Below are positions 7,488 through 16,231 of a stretch of 64,000 nt of DNA, in pieces. A program made the position numbers and the translations under genes. A model generated the notes under the pieces. That model was not told the origin of the DNA. It saw only the letters and a program-made list of their open reading frames with translations, and made no database searches. Every line of letters starts with the position of its first letter. Positions within the stretch are counted from its first letter, which is position 1. Origin of the DNA: an uncultured Oscillibacter sp. (lineage in GTDB: Bacteria; Bacillota; Clostridia; Oscillospirales; Oscillospiraceae); the NCBI GenBank assembly GCA_910588005.1, contig CAJUQM010000003.1:30888-94887 (forward strand), written 5' to 3'.

Positions 7488-8747
7488 TTACTTCACGGTG
7501 TAGTACTTCTCGGGCACCTCAACATCGGTGGCGCCCATGAACCGGCCAGGATTACCCATGATATAGGTATCCTGATAGATCAGGAACACGTTGTCCTCCT
7601 TGACGCCGGTGTCGGCGTTGGTGTAGCCGGAGCCGTTCCAGGCGGCCTTGGGAGAGTACTCCTGCAGGGCGGCGGCAACATCATCCATATTGGTGATCTC
7701 GCTCTTGCCCTCGATGACGTTGATGGCGTGCTGGGCAAGGCCGGCGGACAGGCAGTAGCCGTAGGAATACGCCCAGGTGCCGAAGCGGCCCTCGCCGCCG
7801 GCGTCCACAACGGCCTGCTCCACCTTGGCCAGGATGGCGTCGAAGTCGCCGGCCTCGGCGGTCAGGTCCAGATCACCCAGAGCGTTGGGATAGCCCATCA
7901 GCGGAGAGGGCAGGTCGGCTTCGATGAAGTAGCCGCCCAGCTCCAGCAGGCGCTGCAGCAGGGGAGCGGTGTGGGCGTCGTTGGTGCAGAAGTAGGCGGA
8001 ATTCTGGCCGTACTTCTGGATCCACTCGGGGGCCTTCTCCAGCACGTAGGCCTGGGCGCCGGTGACACCCACGTCGGTGGTGGGATCGGGAGCGGTCTCC
8101 AGGACGAACTCCATGTTGAACTCCTTGCAGGCCTCCTCCATGACGGCCACACGGCGGCTCATGGTCTCATAGGACATGTGCCGGGGGAAGGAGATGTGGA
8201 CGAAGGTGTCGCAGCCCAGCTCGTGGGCGGTGCGGATGATCAGGTAGCCGCGGGAGACGAAGTCGTTGTTGCACACCAGGTCGGCGGAGGCGCCCACCAC
8301 GGGCAGGTCCTCATGGGCCTCGCCGGCGATGCACAGGATGTCGGGGCGGCGCTCCTTGATCTGGGTGAACGCCTCGGCAGTGCCGGGGACGGACTGGTTG
8401 ACGATGATGGCCTTCATCAGAGGATCGTCGGACATGTTGACGATGGTCTGAATCGTAGTCTCCAGCTCCTCGGTGAAGTTGTCGGGATAGGTGGCCAGCT
8501 TGACCTTATCCTCGCCGTACTTGGCCTGGATGGCCTCGGCGCCGCGCAGGTCGTCCTCAGACTGGGACACGGTACCGGTGATGATGCCGATGTGCCAATC
8601 CTCGGCAGGAGCAGCGTCGCCGCCCTCCTGGGGCTGGTCGGTGGTGCTGGGTTCCGGAGAGGGCGCGGGTGTGTTGTCCTTGCCGCCGCAGCCGGCAAGG
8701 GCCAGAACCATCACCAGCGCCAGCAGCATGCTGAGAAACTTCTTCAT
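7488..8747 (-). CDS. substrate-binding lipoprotein of ABC importer (DUF3798)
   Basis: A 419-residue exported lipoprotein. Start ATG 8747 is chosen because it has TTGGAGG upstream and opens a perfect lipoprotein signal (MKKFLSMLLALVMVLALAGC, lipobox LAGC), followed by a Pro/Ser/Thr linker and a periplasmic-binding-protein-like domain. A longer frame to 8912 exists but its extra residues run through the promoter region. The body (WHIGIITGTVSQSEDD start; family recognition) matches DUF3798. It should capture the unknown ligand and deliver it to the two permeases. A promoter and two palindromes precede it. Confidence 0.87.
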   Translation of the reverse strand: MKKFLSMLLALVMVLALAGCGGKDNTPAPSPEPSTTDQPQEGGDAAPAEDWHIGIITGTVSQSEDDLRGAEAIQAKYGEDKVKLATYPDNFTEELETTIQTIVNMSDDPLMKAIIVNQSVPGTAEAFTQIKERRPDILCIAGEAHEDLPVVGASADLVCNNDFVSRGYLIIRTAHELGCDTFVHISFPRHMSYETMSRRVAVMEEACKEFNMEFVLETAPDPTTDVGVTGAQAYVLEKAPEWIQKYGQNSAYFCTNDAHTAPLLQRLLELGGYFIEADLPSPLMGYPNALGDLDLTAEAGDFDAILAKVEQAVVDAGGEGRFGTWAYSYGYCLSAGLAQHAINVIEGKSEITNMDDVAAALQEYSPKAAWNGSGYTNADTGVKEDNVFLIYQDTYIMGNPGRFMGATDVEVPEKYYTVK

Positions 8748-8793
8748 TGCAAACCTCCAAAATTTTTTGTGATCCCGGCGCACTGAACAATCC

Positions 8794-8836
8794 TCATGGT
8801 TTGTACACAAACCATGAAAAAAGGCGTACGCCTTTT
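8794..8836. promoter_or_regulatory. two adjacent palindromes in leader of the importer operon
   Basis: An 18-bp perfect palindrome (AAAAGGCGTACGCCTTTT, 8819-8836) and a 10-bp inverted repeat TCATGGTTTG/CAAACCATGA (8794-8803/8808-8817) lie back to back between the minus-strand -10 box (8848-8853) and the lipoprotein ribosome binding site. They are placed like an operator at +12 and beyond. Alternatively, in RNA the first folds as a short hairpin followed by six U, an early terminator. Either way this looks like the control point of the operon. The regulator is unknown. Confidence 0.55.
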
Positions 8837-8847
8837 GAACCTTATCT

Positions 8848-8875
8848 ATTTTAACAAAAATCCTAATTTTGTCAA
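8848..8875 (-). promoter_or_regulatory. promoter of ABC importer operon
   Basis: Minus-strand TTGACA (8870-8875), 16-bp spacer, TAAAAT (8848-8853): a near-consensus sigma-A promoter about 100 bp upstream of the lipoprotein start. Confidence 0.75.
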
Positions 8876-8931
8876 CCTTATTTTCAATATTCGCCACTCC
8901 GCGTTTGAACACCCCCCTGCAAAGCTCCCTC

Positions 8932-8960
8932 TTGAAAAGAATGGTTTTCTCTGGTATAGT
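8932..8960 (+). promoter_or_regulatory. promoter of smc
   Basis: TTGAAA (8932-8937), 17-bp spacer, TATAGT (8955-8960), 40 bp before the smc start. Good sigma-A match, divergent from the importer promoter. Confidence 0.7.
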
Positions 8961-9000
8961 GATTTAATTATAGTATACGAAAAGCCAACGAGGTGAAACT

Positions 9001-12000
9001 GTGTATTTAAAAGCATTAGAGATCCAGGGTTTTAAATCCTTCCCCGATAAAACCGTGCTGAACTTTGGAGAGGATATCACCGCCATCGTGGGACCCAACG
9101 GCTCCGGAAAGAGCAACATCTCCGACGCCATCCGCTGGGTCATGGGTGAGCAGAGTGCCAAGGGCCTTCGAGGGGCCAAAATGGAGGACGTCATCTTCGG
9201 CGGCACGGAGAAGCGGACGCAGGTGGGGTTTGCCCAGGTGACGCTGGTGCTGGACAACACCGAACAGATCTTCCCCTCCATGGAGGAGGCGGAGGTCGCG
9301 GTGACCCGCCGCTATTACCGCAGCGGCGAGAGCGAGTACTACATCAACCGCCAGTCCGTCCGGCTCAAAGATGTAGCGGAATTGTTCATGGACACCGGTA
9401 TGGGAAAAGAGGGCTACTCCATCATCGGGCAGGGCAAGATTGACGAGATCCTGTCTACCCGCAGCGGCGACCGCCGGGAGATCTTCGAAGAGGCCGCCGG
9501 CATCTCCAAATTCCGCCATCGGAAAGAGGACTCGGAGCGGAAGCTGGAACGCACACAGGACAATCTGGTGCGGATCAACGACAAGATCGCAGAGCTGGAA
9601 TTACAGGTGGAGCCTCTGCGGGACCAGGCGGAGAAGGCAAAAAAATACTTGGTTCTCCGGGATGAACTCCGTCTTTTGGAGATCTCCGTGTGGCTGGAAA
9701 ATCTGGACGCTCTGAAATCCGCCGCCCGGAAACTGGAGACGGATTTCCACGCCGCCCAGACCGCCAGGGACGAGGCAAGGACCACTCTGGACGCCCTCTA
9801 TGCCGAGGGGGAACAATTTGGCGAACGAATGCGCGCAAAGGACTTGGAATCTGAGAGTATCCGGGCGGAGGCCGCCTCTCTCACCGGCAAGGTTACCGAG
9901 CAGGAGTCCGCCGTGGCCGTGCTGGAGAGCGCCATCGTCCACAATGAGGAGAATATTCAGCGGGTACGCCGGGAGCTGGAGGAGACGGACAGCCGGGCCG
10001 GAGGCCTTCAAAGGCAGGCGGAGGAACAGGAGTCCCGCATGGCCGAGATCGACAGGGCCTTGGCATCGCTGAACGAGGCCTTGGAAAAACTGCTAACCCA
10101 GGCACAGGCCGCCGCCGACAGGGCCGGCGGCGTTCAGGACGAGGCGGAGGCGCTGCGGGCCAAAGAGGCCCTCGCCGTGGCCGCCGCCGCCGATCACCGG
10201 GCCGCCGCCGCTGCCCTGGCCGCTGAAAACAGTCAGATCGCCCAGCGGAAAACCGCTGTGGAGACGGAGACCGCCTCCTTTTCAGCCCGCCTGGAGGAGG
10301 CGGAAAAAGAGGCCAAGGCCAACCGTCGCGCCCTGGAGGACGCCCGGGATGAAGCGGAGGCCGCGGCCAATATCATCGCCGGCCACAGCCTGCGGATGGA
10401 GGAGCGGAAAAAGAAGGCCTCCGCCGCCGCGGAATCACGGGTAAAGCTGACGATGGATGCCGGCGCCCTGGACAACCGGATCCGCCTGCTGACGGAGATG
10501 GAAAAGGAATACGAGGGGTTTTCCAAAGCCGTCAAGACCGTGATGCAGGCCAGGGGCAGTCTCCGGGGGCTGCACGGCCCGGTGGCTAACCTGATGAAGA
10601 CCGACGGGAAATACACCCTCGCCATCGAGATCGCCCTGGGGGGCGGTCTCCAGAATATCGTGGTGGACCGGGAGGAGGACGCCAAAAGCGCCATTAACTA
10701 CCTAAAGCAGAGGGATGGGGGCCGGGCCACCTTCCTGCCTCTCACCGCGGTCCGGGGCGACGAACTGCGGCAAAAGGGCGTAGAGGGAGAGTTCGGCTTT
10801 GTGGGACTGGCCTCCCGTCTCATCACCTTTGACGAACAATACCGAAATATCTTTCAGAGCCTTCTGGGCCGCACGGTAATTGTAGAGGACATGGACTGCG
10901 GCATCGCCATGTCCAGGAAATACCAAAACGCCTTTCGCATCGTCACGTTAGACGGCCAGGTCATTAACCGGGGCGGCTCTATGACCGGTGGCTCCACATC
11001 CCGCTCTGCGGGCGTGCTGAGCCGGGCTGCGGAACTCCAGAAGCTAAACGGCCGCGCCGGGGCAATGCACCAGGCACTGGCGGACGCCAAGCAGGCGGAG
11101 GAGGCCGCGAACCGGGAACTGGCCGCCGCCCAGTACGAGCTGGAGACGGCGGAGAGCCAGCGCCGCCAGGCAGAGGACGAGGTGCTTCGGCTGGAGGGCA
11201 TCAAAAACCACTTCGATATCCTCCTGCGGTCCCTGCGGGAAAACCTTGAAAATCTGGCCGGTGAGCTGGAGAGCCTGTCCGGACGTCTGGAGGACAACAC
11301 CCGGCGGGCCAGAGCCGCGGAGGAGCAGATTGCCGCCCAGGAGGCCCAGGCCGCGTTGTACCGCTCCCAGGCGGAGGCGGGACTGGACCGCCAATCGGAG
11401 CTGCTGGCACAGTCCAACGCCCTGTCGGAGGAGATTGCCGGAAAAAAAGAGGAGGCTGCCGCCTTGACCGCCGAGCGGGAGGCCACCGCCGGACGGGCGG
11501 CGGACCTGCGCCGCCTTTCTGCGGATCTCAGCGGCGACCGGACCCAAAAGGAGGAGGCTGTCCGGGTCTATCAGGACCAGATCAGCCAAGCCGCCGCCGA
11601 AATCGCCCAGCGGCGGGAGACCATTGCCGGTCTTACCGCCCAAAGCGAGTCCTTCCATGCGCGGCTGGCAGCTCTGAATGAGGAAAAACTGGCTCTGGAG
11701 GCCCAGCGCACCGCCCAAAACCGGGCCAGCCAAGAGATGAATGAAAATCTTTTGAATCTGGAGCGATCCGTCTCCAAGCTGGAGCAGAAGATCGCCACCT
11801 CCGCCATGGAGGAAAAGCAGATTCTGGACCGCCTCTGGGAACATTACGAGCTGAGCCACAGCGACGCCCAGGCCCAGCGCCTCGAGCTGGAGAGCGTGCC
11901 CAAGGCATCCCGCCGCATCGGCGAGCTGAAACGGGATATCTCCGCCCTGGGCGCCCCCAACATCGGCGCCATTGAGGAGTACGAGCGGGTCAACACCCGT

Positions 12001-12567
12001 TATACCTACCTCACCGGCCAACGGGATGACGTGGAATCCGCCAAGGCGGATCTGGAAAAGATCATTGGGGAGATCACCGCAGAGATGACCCGCATCTTCG
12101 CCCAGCAGTTCAAACTCCTCTCTGAGAGCTTCCAGACCACCTTTGTAGAACTCTTCGGCGGCGGACAGGCCAAGCTGGAATTGGAGGATGAGAACGACAT
12201 CCTGGGCTGCGGCATCGAGATCAAGGCCCAGCCCCCGGGGAAGACTTTAAAAACCATCTCCCTCCTCTCCGGCGGCGAGAAGGCCTTTGTGGCCATCGCT
12301 CTGTACTTCTCCATTTTAAAAGTCCACCCCACCCCCTTCTGTGTCATGGACGAGATTGAGGCGGCTTTGGACGATGTGAACGTCACCCGCTATGCCCGAT
12401 ACATGCGGACCCTGGCGGGGAAAACCCAGTTTATCGTCATCACCCATCGCCGGGGCACCATGGAGGAGGCGGACGTGCTCTACGGCATCACCATGCAGGA
12501 ACAGGGCGTCAGCAAGATTTTGACCATCAACCTCAACGACATGGCGAAGGAATTGGACATCGAATAA
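9001..12567 (+). CDS. smc: chromosome segregation ATPase SMC
   Basis: An 1188-residue SMC condensin, full family length. Walker A GPNGSGKS lies at 31-38. Two long coiled coils (~170-500 and ~670-1020) flank a hinge (~500-660), and the C-terminal head carries the signature LSGGEKA (~1089) and Walker B VMDEIEAALDD (~1115). SMC dimerises through the hinge and, with ScpA/ScpB (not in this window), organises and segregates the nucleoid. The start is GTG 9001 behind GAGGTG, which gives the conserved MYLKALEIQGFKSF beginning. First gene of a block running through ftsY, an arrangement common in Firmicutes. Confidence 0.97.
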   Translation: MYLKALEIQGFKSFPDKTVLNFGEDITAIVGPNGSGKSNISDAIRWVMGEQSAKGLRGAKMEDVIFGGTEKRTQVGFAQVTLVLDNTEQIFPSMEEAEVAVTRRYYRSGESEYYINRQSVRLKDVAELFMDTGMGKEGYSIIGQGKIDEILSTRSGDRREIFEEAAGISKFRHRKEDSERKLERTQDNLVRINDKIAELELQVEPLRDQAEKAKKYLVLRDELRLLEISVWLENLDALKSAARKLETDFHAAQTARDEARTTLDALYAEGEQFGERMRAKDLESESIRAEAASLTGKVTEQESAVAVLESAIVHNEENIQRVRRELEETDSRAGGLQRQAEEQESRMAEIDRALASLNEALEKLLTQAQAAADRAGGVQDEAEALRAKEALAVAAAADHRAAAAALAAENSQIAQRKTAVETETASFSARLEEAEKEAKANRRALEDARDEAEAAANIIAGHSLRMEERKKKASAAAESRVKLTMDAGALDNRIRLLTEMEKEYEGFSKAVKTVMQARGSLRGLHGPVANLMKTDGKYTLAIEIALGGGLQNIVVDREEDAKSAINYLKQRDGGRATFLPLTAVRGDELRQKGVEGEFGFVGLASRLITFDEQYRNIFQSLLGRTVIVEDMDCGIAMSRKYQNAFRIVTLDGQVINRGGSMTGGSTSRSAGVLSRAAELQKLNGRAGAMHQALADAKQAEEAANRELAAAQYELETAESQRRQAEDEVLRLEGIKNHFDILLRSLRENLENLAGELESLSGRLEDNTRRARAAEEQIAAQEAQAALYRSQAEAGLDRQSELLAQSNALSEEIAGKKEEAAALTAEREATAGRAADLRRLSADLSGDRTQKEEAVRVYQDQISQAAAEIAQRRETIAGLTAQSESFHARLAALNEEKLALEAQRTAQNRASQEMNENLLNLERSVSKLEQKIATSAMEEKQILDRLWEHYELSHSDAQAQRLELESVPKASRRIGELKRDISALGAPNIGAIEEYERVNTRYTYLTGQRDDVESAKADLEKIIGEITAEMTRIFAQQFKLLSESFQTTFVELFGGGQAKLELEDENDILGCGIEIKAQPPGKTLKTISLLSGGEKAFVAIALYFSILKVHPTPFCVMDEIEAALDDVNVTRYARYMRTLAGKTQFIVITHRRGTMEEADVLYGITMQEQGVSKILTINLNDMAKELDIE

Positions 12568-12582
12568 AAAGGATGCTCTCCC

Positions 12583-12885
12583 ATGAAGCTGCGTCATAAG
12601 ATATGGATTTCCCTGGCGGTTTTCGCCGTGGCCACTGTGCTGATGATCGCCGGCCTGTTTCTGACGGAAGAGACGGTGACTGCCATCGGGCTTGCCGGAT
12701 CAGGGGCCGTCATCTATTGGGTAGGGATCATGCTGGCCATCTCCTGGTGGCGCTGCCCGGTGTGCGGCAAGCGGATTGACCCGCCTTTTAAGAAGAAACG
12801 CTGCCCCCGCTGCGGCCTGGAGATCGACTACGAGATCCGGGGCCGGAGAGGGGTCAAGGGAGAGGATTATGACCGTCGCCCGTGA
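12583..12885 (+). CDS. small membrane protein with C-terminal zinc ribbon (1 of 3)
   Basis: A 100-residue protein with two hydrophobic helices (~8-27 and ~33-55) followed by a four-cysteine ribbon (CPVCG at 59-63, CPRCG at 74-78) and a basic/charged tail. Function unknown. It starts 15 bp after smc and is followed by two genes with the same layout (helices, then a WRCP/MRCP.CG ribbon), so the three probably arose by tandem duplication. The ribbon would face the cytoplasm if both helices span the membrane. Confidence 0.8.
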   Translation: MKLRHKIWISLAVFAVATVLMIAGLFLTEETVTAIGLAGSGAVIYWVGIMLAISWWRCPVCGKRIDPPFKKKRCPRCGLEIDYEIRGRRGVKGEDYDRRP

Positions 12886-13189
12886 GGGAGACGGCGGGAA
12901 GGAGGCGGCCCGTGTGAGCCTGTGGCAGAAGAAGTGTACGGTGTTTGCCCTTATGCTGGGGGTGCCGGTGCTGCTGTATCTTATCGCAATGGCGCTGGAG
13001 CACACTGGGCTGGCCGTTTATGGGGAGATCCCCGCCATCGCCCTTTTGGGTGTCATCCCCGGATTTTTCCTCCACCTCTGCTGGATGCGCTGCCCTCATT
13101 GCGGCAGGCATCTGGACCGGAATAACGGTCAGTACTGCCAGAACTGCGGCAAACCGATCGACTGGGATACGAAGCCCGGAAAGGAATAG
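12869..13189 (+). CDS. small membrane protein with C-terminal zinc ribbon (2 of 3)
   Basis: A 106-residue protein. Start ATG 12869 is chosen because GGGAGAGG precedes it, giving a 17-bp overlap with the previous gene. Upstream in-frame codons would only add a low-complexity basic leader. Two hydrophobic helices (~24-42 and ~50-70) are followed by MRCPHCGRHL and YCQNCGKPI. Paralogous to its two neighbours. No known function. Confidence 0.78.
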   Translation: MTVAREGDGGKEAARVSLWQKKCTVFALMLGVPVLLYLIAMALEHTGLAVYGEIPAIALLGVIPGFFLHLCWMRCPHCGRHLDRNNGQYCQNCGKPIDWDTKPGKE

Positions 13190-13193
13190 GATT

Positions 13194-13439
13194 ATGAGTT
13201 TACGGCAAAAGGACTATATCATCGCCGCCCTGGCTATTGGGGGGCTGTTTGTGTCCCCGTTCAAAGGCTGGCTGGGGGCCGTCATGCTGCTGGCCGCCCT
13301 GGCGCTCTACAACATCTGGTGGCGGTGCCCCCACTGCGGCAAGTTCCTGGGCCGCAAGCACGAGGTCCACTGCCGGTACTGCGGCAGGGCCGTGGACCGC
13401 ACCGCGAAAAATAAGAAAAAGGATCAGGACGAAGCCTGA
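13194..13439 (+). CDS. small membrane protein with C-terminal zinc ribbon (3 of 3)
   Basis: An 81-residue protein starting at ATG 13194, 4 bp after the previous stop. A hydrophobic region (~8-42) is followed by WWRCPHCGKF and CRYCGRAVD, then a Lys/Asp-rich tail. It is the shortest of the trio and ends 15 bp before ftsY, so all appear co-transcribed with smc and ftsY. A longer in-frame reading upstream overlaps gene 2 and is rejected. Confidence 0.77.
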   Translation: MSLRQKDYIIAALAIGGLFVSPFKGWLGAVMLLAALALYNIWWRCPHCGKFLGRKHEVHCRYCGRAVDRTAKNKKKDQDEA

Positions 13440-13454
13440 TCCCGGGAGGACACT

Positions 13455-14327
13455 ATGGGTTTTTTTGACAAGCTGAAAAAGATCACCACCAATCTCTTCT
13501 CCACCTTCACCGAGGCGGACGAGGCCTTTTTCGAAGAGCTGGAAGAGACGCTGATTCTGGCGGATCTGGGGGTGGAGACCGCCACGGAGGCCGTGGAGCG
13601 CCTGCGGGAGACCGTACGCAAGGAGAAGCTCCAGGATCAAGAGGAGGTCCGGGCGGCCCTGCGGCGGGTGCTGGTGGAGCTGCTGGACGTAGGCGCCGTG
13701 GAGCTGGATGCCTCCACCGCTCCCAGCGTCATGCTGTTCATCGGCGTCAACGGCGTGGGCAAAACCACCTCCATCGGCAAGGTGGCCCACCTTTTAAAGC
13801 AGCGCGGCAAACGGGTGCTTTTGTGCGCAGCGGATACCTTTCGGGCCGCCGCCGCAGACCAGTTGGAGATCTGGGCGCAGCGGGCCGGGTGTGAGATTGT
13901 CCGCCAGCACGAGGGCGCGGACCCCGGCGCGGTGCTGTTCGATGCCCTCCAGGCTGCCAAGGCCCGGGGAGTAGATGTGGTGCTGTGCGACACGGCCGGA
14001 CGGCTCCACAACAAGCAAAACCTCATGGCGGAGCTTGCCAAGCTCTCCAAGATCATCGACCGGGAGTGCCCAGGCGCAGCCCGGGAGACCCTGCTGGTGC
14101 TGGATGCCACCACCGGTCAAAACGGCTTGATCCAGGCCAGAACCTTTAAAGAGACGGCGGGACTCACCGGCATTATCCTCACCAAACTGGACGGCACCGC
14201 CAAGGGCGGGATCGCCGTGGCCATCGCCCGGGAGCTGGGAGTGCCTGTGAAACTGGCGGGCGTGGGCGAGGGTATTGACGATCTGAAGCCCTTCGACGCG
14301 GGAGAGTACGCCGAGGCCATTATTTAA
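13455..14327 (+). CDS. ftsY: signal recognition particle receptor FtsY
   Basis: A 290-residue SRP-type GTPase. It has the helical N domain (1-85) and the G domain with GVNGVGKTT (~97-105), DTFRAAAADQ, DTAGR (~179) and TKLDGTAKGG (~243). It docks ribosome-SRP complexes at the membrane for co-translational insertion. The acidic A domain found in E. coli FtsY is absent, as is usual in Firmicutes. The start is ATG 13455 behind GGGAGGA. Co-directional with smc. Confidence 0.97.
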   Translation: MGFFDKLKKITTNLFSTFTEADEAFFEELEETLILADLGVETATEAVERLRETVRKEKLQDQEEVRAALRRVLVELLDVGAVELDASTAPSVMLFIGVNGVGKTTSIGKVAHLLKQRGKRVLLCAADTFRAAAADQLEIWAQRAGCEIVRQHEGADPGAVLFDALQAAKARGVDVVLCDTAGRLHNKQNLMAELAKLSKIIDRECPGAARETLLVLDATTGQNGLIQARTFKETAGLTGIILTKLDGTAKGGIAVAIARELGVPVKLAGVGEGIDDLKPFDAGEYAEAII

Positions 14328-14558
14328 GAGAGGCGGCGCTGTGTCGGGCCGCTGTCTTCGCTGCGGAGAGGTTGTAAAGCCCGCCTCTTTGCAAGCCAGG
14401 GGGACCTTTTCGGTTTCTCCCTCCGGCAAAGAAAAGGAGGATATCGAACTCTCCTATGCAGGAGAGTTGACCGTCCCTTTCGGGAAGAACATGCGGAGCG
14501 CCCGGCACTGTGAAAAACAGGATCTGATGTTAATTGAGACAAAAAAGGAGGAATCAAC
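14328..14558. other. intergenic region between ftsY and rph with hairpins
   Basis: No gene supported. AGAGGCGG and CCGCCTCT form a possible long-looped terminator just after ftsY. ACTCTCCT/AGGAGAGT is an 8-bp hairpin with a 4-nt loop near 14450-14470. A 73-codon open frame beginning at GTG 14341 has no ribosome binding site or familiar content. Confidence 0.4.
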
Positions 14559-15281
14559 TTGACCAGAGCAGACGGCCGGACCTTGGACGGGCTGCGCCCG
14601 GTGAAGATCACCACGGGATTTATCAAATTTGCCGAGGGCAGCTGCCTCATAGAATGCGGAGATACCAAGGTTCTCTGCTGCGCCAGCGTGGAGGAGAGAA
14701 TCCCGCCCCATGTGCCCTGCGGAGAGGGGTGGGTCACCGCCGAGTACTCCATGCTCCCCCGGGCCAACCGGGAGCGGAGCAGGCGGGACGTCTCCAAGCT
14801 AAAACTCTCTCCCCGCAGCGCTGAGATCCAACGGCTGGTGGGCCGTTCCCTCCGCTCCGCCGTGGACATGAAACGGCTGGGTGAGCGGACCATCACCGTT
14901 GACTGCGACGTGCTCCAGGGGGACGGCGGCACCCGGACCGCCTCCGTTACCGGCGGCTTCGTGGCGCTGGCTTTGGCCTGCCGGAAGCTGGTGGAGGAGG
15001 GCATCTTAGCCGCCAGCCCCGTCCGGCACTATGTCACCGGCGTATCCGCCGGCATTGTGGAGGACACGGCGCTGCTGGACCTCCAATACAGTGAGGACAG
15101 CCGCGCCCAGGTGGATTTGAACTGCGTCATGAACGAGCGGGGCGAACTCATTGAACTCCAGGGCACCGGTGAGGGCCGCGCCTTTACCCCGGCGGAGCAG
15201 CAGGAGCTGGTGCGCCTTTGCGCCAAGGGCTGCCGGGAGTTGCTGGCTGTTCAGAAAGAGGCTTTGGGAGGAACATTGTAA
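14559..15281 (+). CDS. rph: ribonuclease PH
   Basis: A 240-residue phosphorolytic 3'-5' exoribonuclease that trims tRNA 3' ends. The family core is clear: GRTLDGLRPVKI, CCASVEERIPP, GWVTAEYSMLPRA, the ISDCDVLQ.DGGTRT region written here as DCDVLQGDGGTRTASV, and VDLNCVMNERGELIELQGTGEG. The start is TTG 14559 behind AGGAGGAA and gives the normal N-terminus. It is followed, with a 1-bp overlap, by rdgB, a classic rph-rdgB pair. Confidence 0.96.
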   Translation: MTRADGRTLDGLRPVKITTGFIKFAEGSCLIECGDTKVLCCASVEERIPPHVPCGEGWVTAEYSMLPRANRERSRRDVSKLKLSPRSAEIQRLVGRSLRSAVDMKRLGERTITVDCDVLQGDGGTRTASVTGGFVALALACRKLVEEGILAASPVRHYVTGVSAGIVEDTALLDLQYSEDSRAQVDLNCVMNERGELIELQGTGEGRAFTPAEQQELVRLCAKGCRELLAVQKEALGGTL

Positions 15282-15892
15282 TGTCTGAAAAATTTGTCAT
15301 CGCCACGCATAATGCCAACAAACTGAAGGAAATGTCCGATATTTTGTCCAAATTAGGTGTTTCGGTGCTCTCCCCCGCCGATCTGGGCATCACGGTGGAG
15401 GTGGAGGAGACGGGAACCACCTTTTCGGAAAACGCCATGATAAAGGCGAAAGCCATCTGCGCCGCCGCGGGCCTGCCCGCCATTGCCGACGACTCGGGTC
15501 TCTGCGTGGATGCCCTCAACGGCGGCCCCGGGGTCTACTCCGCCCGCTATGGCGGCGAGGGACTGGACGACCGCGGGCGGTACATGCTGCTGCTGAACAA
15601 CATGCGGGGACAGACCACCCGGGCGGCCCACTTCGCCTGCGCTGTCTGCTGCGCCTTTCCCAGCGGGGACGAGCTGACGGCGGAGGGGACCTGCGAAGGC
15701 GCCGTCGCCTTCGCCCCCATGGGGGAAAACGGCTTTGGCTACGACCCGGTGTTTCTGGTGCCGGAGAAGGCCAAAACCTTTGCCCAGCTGACGGCGGAGG
15801 AGAAGGCGGAGATCTCCCACCGGGGAAAGGCCCTGGCCGCCTTTGTGGAAAAGCTGGGAACCTATTTGGGAAACCCCGCGTCTAATATTTAA
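15281..15892 (+). CDS. rdgB: dITP/XTP pyrophosphatase
   Basis: A 203-residue house-cleaning NTPase that hydrolyses dITP and XTP to monophosphates. The motifs are present: ATHNANKLKEM at 8-18, FSENAMIKA, catalytic-type ADDSGLCVD around residues 69-77 and GFGYDPVF. ATG 15281 overlaps the rph stop (TAATG). An upstream in-frame extension reads into rph and lacks a better start. Confidence 0.96.
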   Translation: MSEKFVIATHNANKLKEMSDILSKLGVSVLSPADLGITVEVEETGTTFSENAMIKAKAICAAAGLPAIADDSGLCVDALNGGPGVYSARYGGEGLDDRGRYMLLLNNMRGQTTRAAHFACAVCCAFPSGDELTAEGTCEGAVAFAPMGENGFGYDPVFLVPEKAKTFAQLTAEEKAEISHRGKALAAFVEKLGTYLGNPASNI

Positions 15893-15978
15893 GCTGTTTA
15901 ACACCTCTCCGCACACGTCGAGATATTAAACCGGCTCTCAGAGCCGCCTGTCCCGGACAAAGATATGGAGGAAAATTT

Positions 15979-16212
15979 ATGAGAAACGGCCACCCGTGTC
16001 CCAAATGCGGCGGCACGGACGTTGTACGCTGTCAGGCCAAGGGTCTCGGCAAATACGATGAAATTCCCGTGGGGATCTTTGGCGGGGCGCAGATGAACCG
16101 CTGGGTGTGCTGCACCTGCGGCTACTGTGAGCTGTGGATGGACCCGGCCCGGCTGGAGGAGATCAAAAAGACCTGGGGCGGGCAGACCGCAGGACAGGCG
16201 GACAACTCCTGA
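15979..16212 (+). CDS. small zinc-ribbon protein
   Basis: A 77-residue cytosolic protein with two Cys pairs, CPKCGG at 7-12 and CCTCGYCE near 44-51, forming a probable zinc ribbon. The start is ATG 15979 behind GGAGGA. It resembles short hypothetical proteins with nucleic-acid-type ribbons, but I do not recognise a named family. It lies between rdgB and yhbY on the same strand. Confidence 0.75.
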   Translation: MRNGHPCPKCGGTDVVRCQAKGLGKYDEIPVGIFGGAQMNRWVCCTCGYCELWMDPARLEEIKKTWGGQTAGQADNS

Positions 16213-16231
16213 AAACAGAAAGGCAGAAACT

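Noticed and set aside
14341..14562. 73-codon frame before rph with one CxxC near the start
   Set aside because: No ribosome binding site; it covers hairpins and the rph ribosome binding site, so it is more likely leader DNA.
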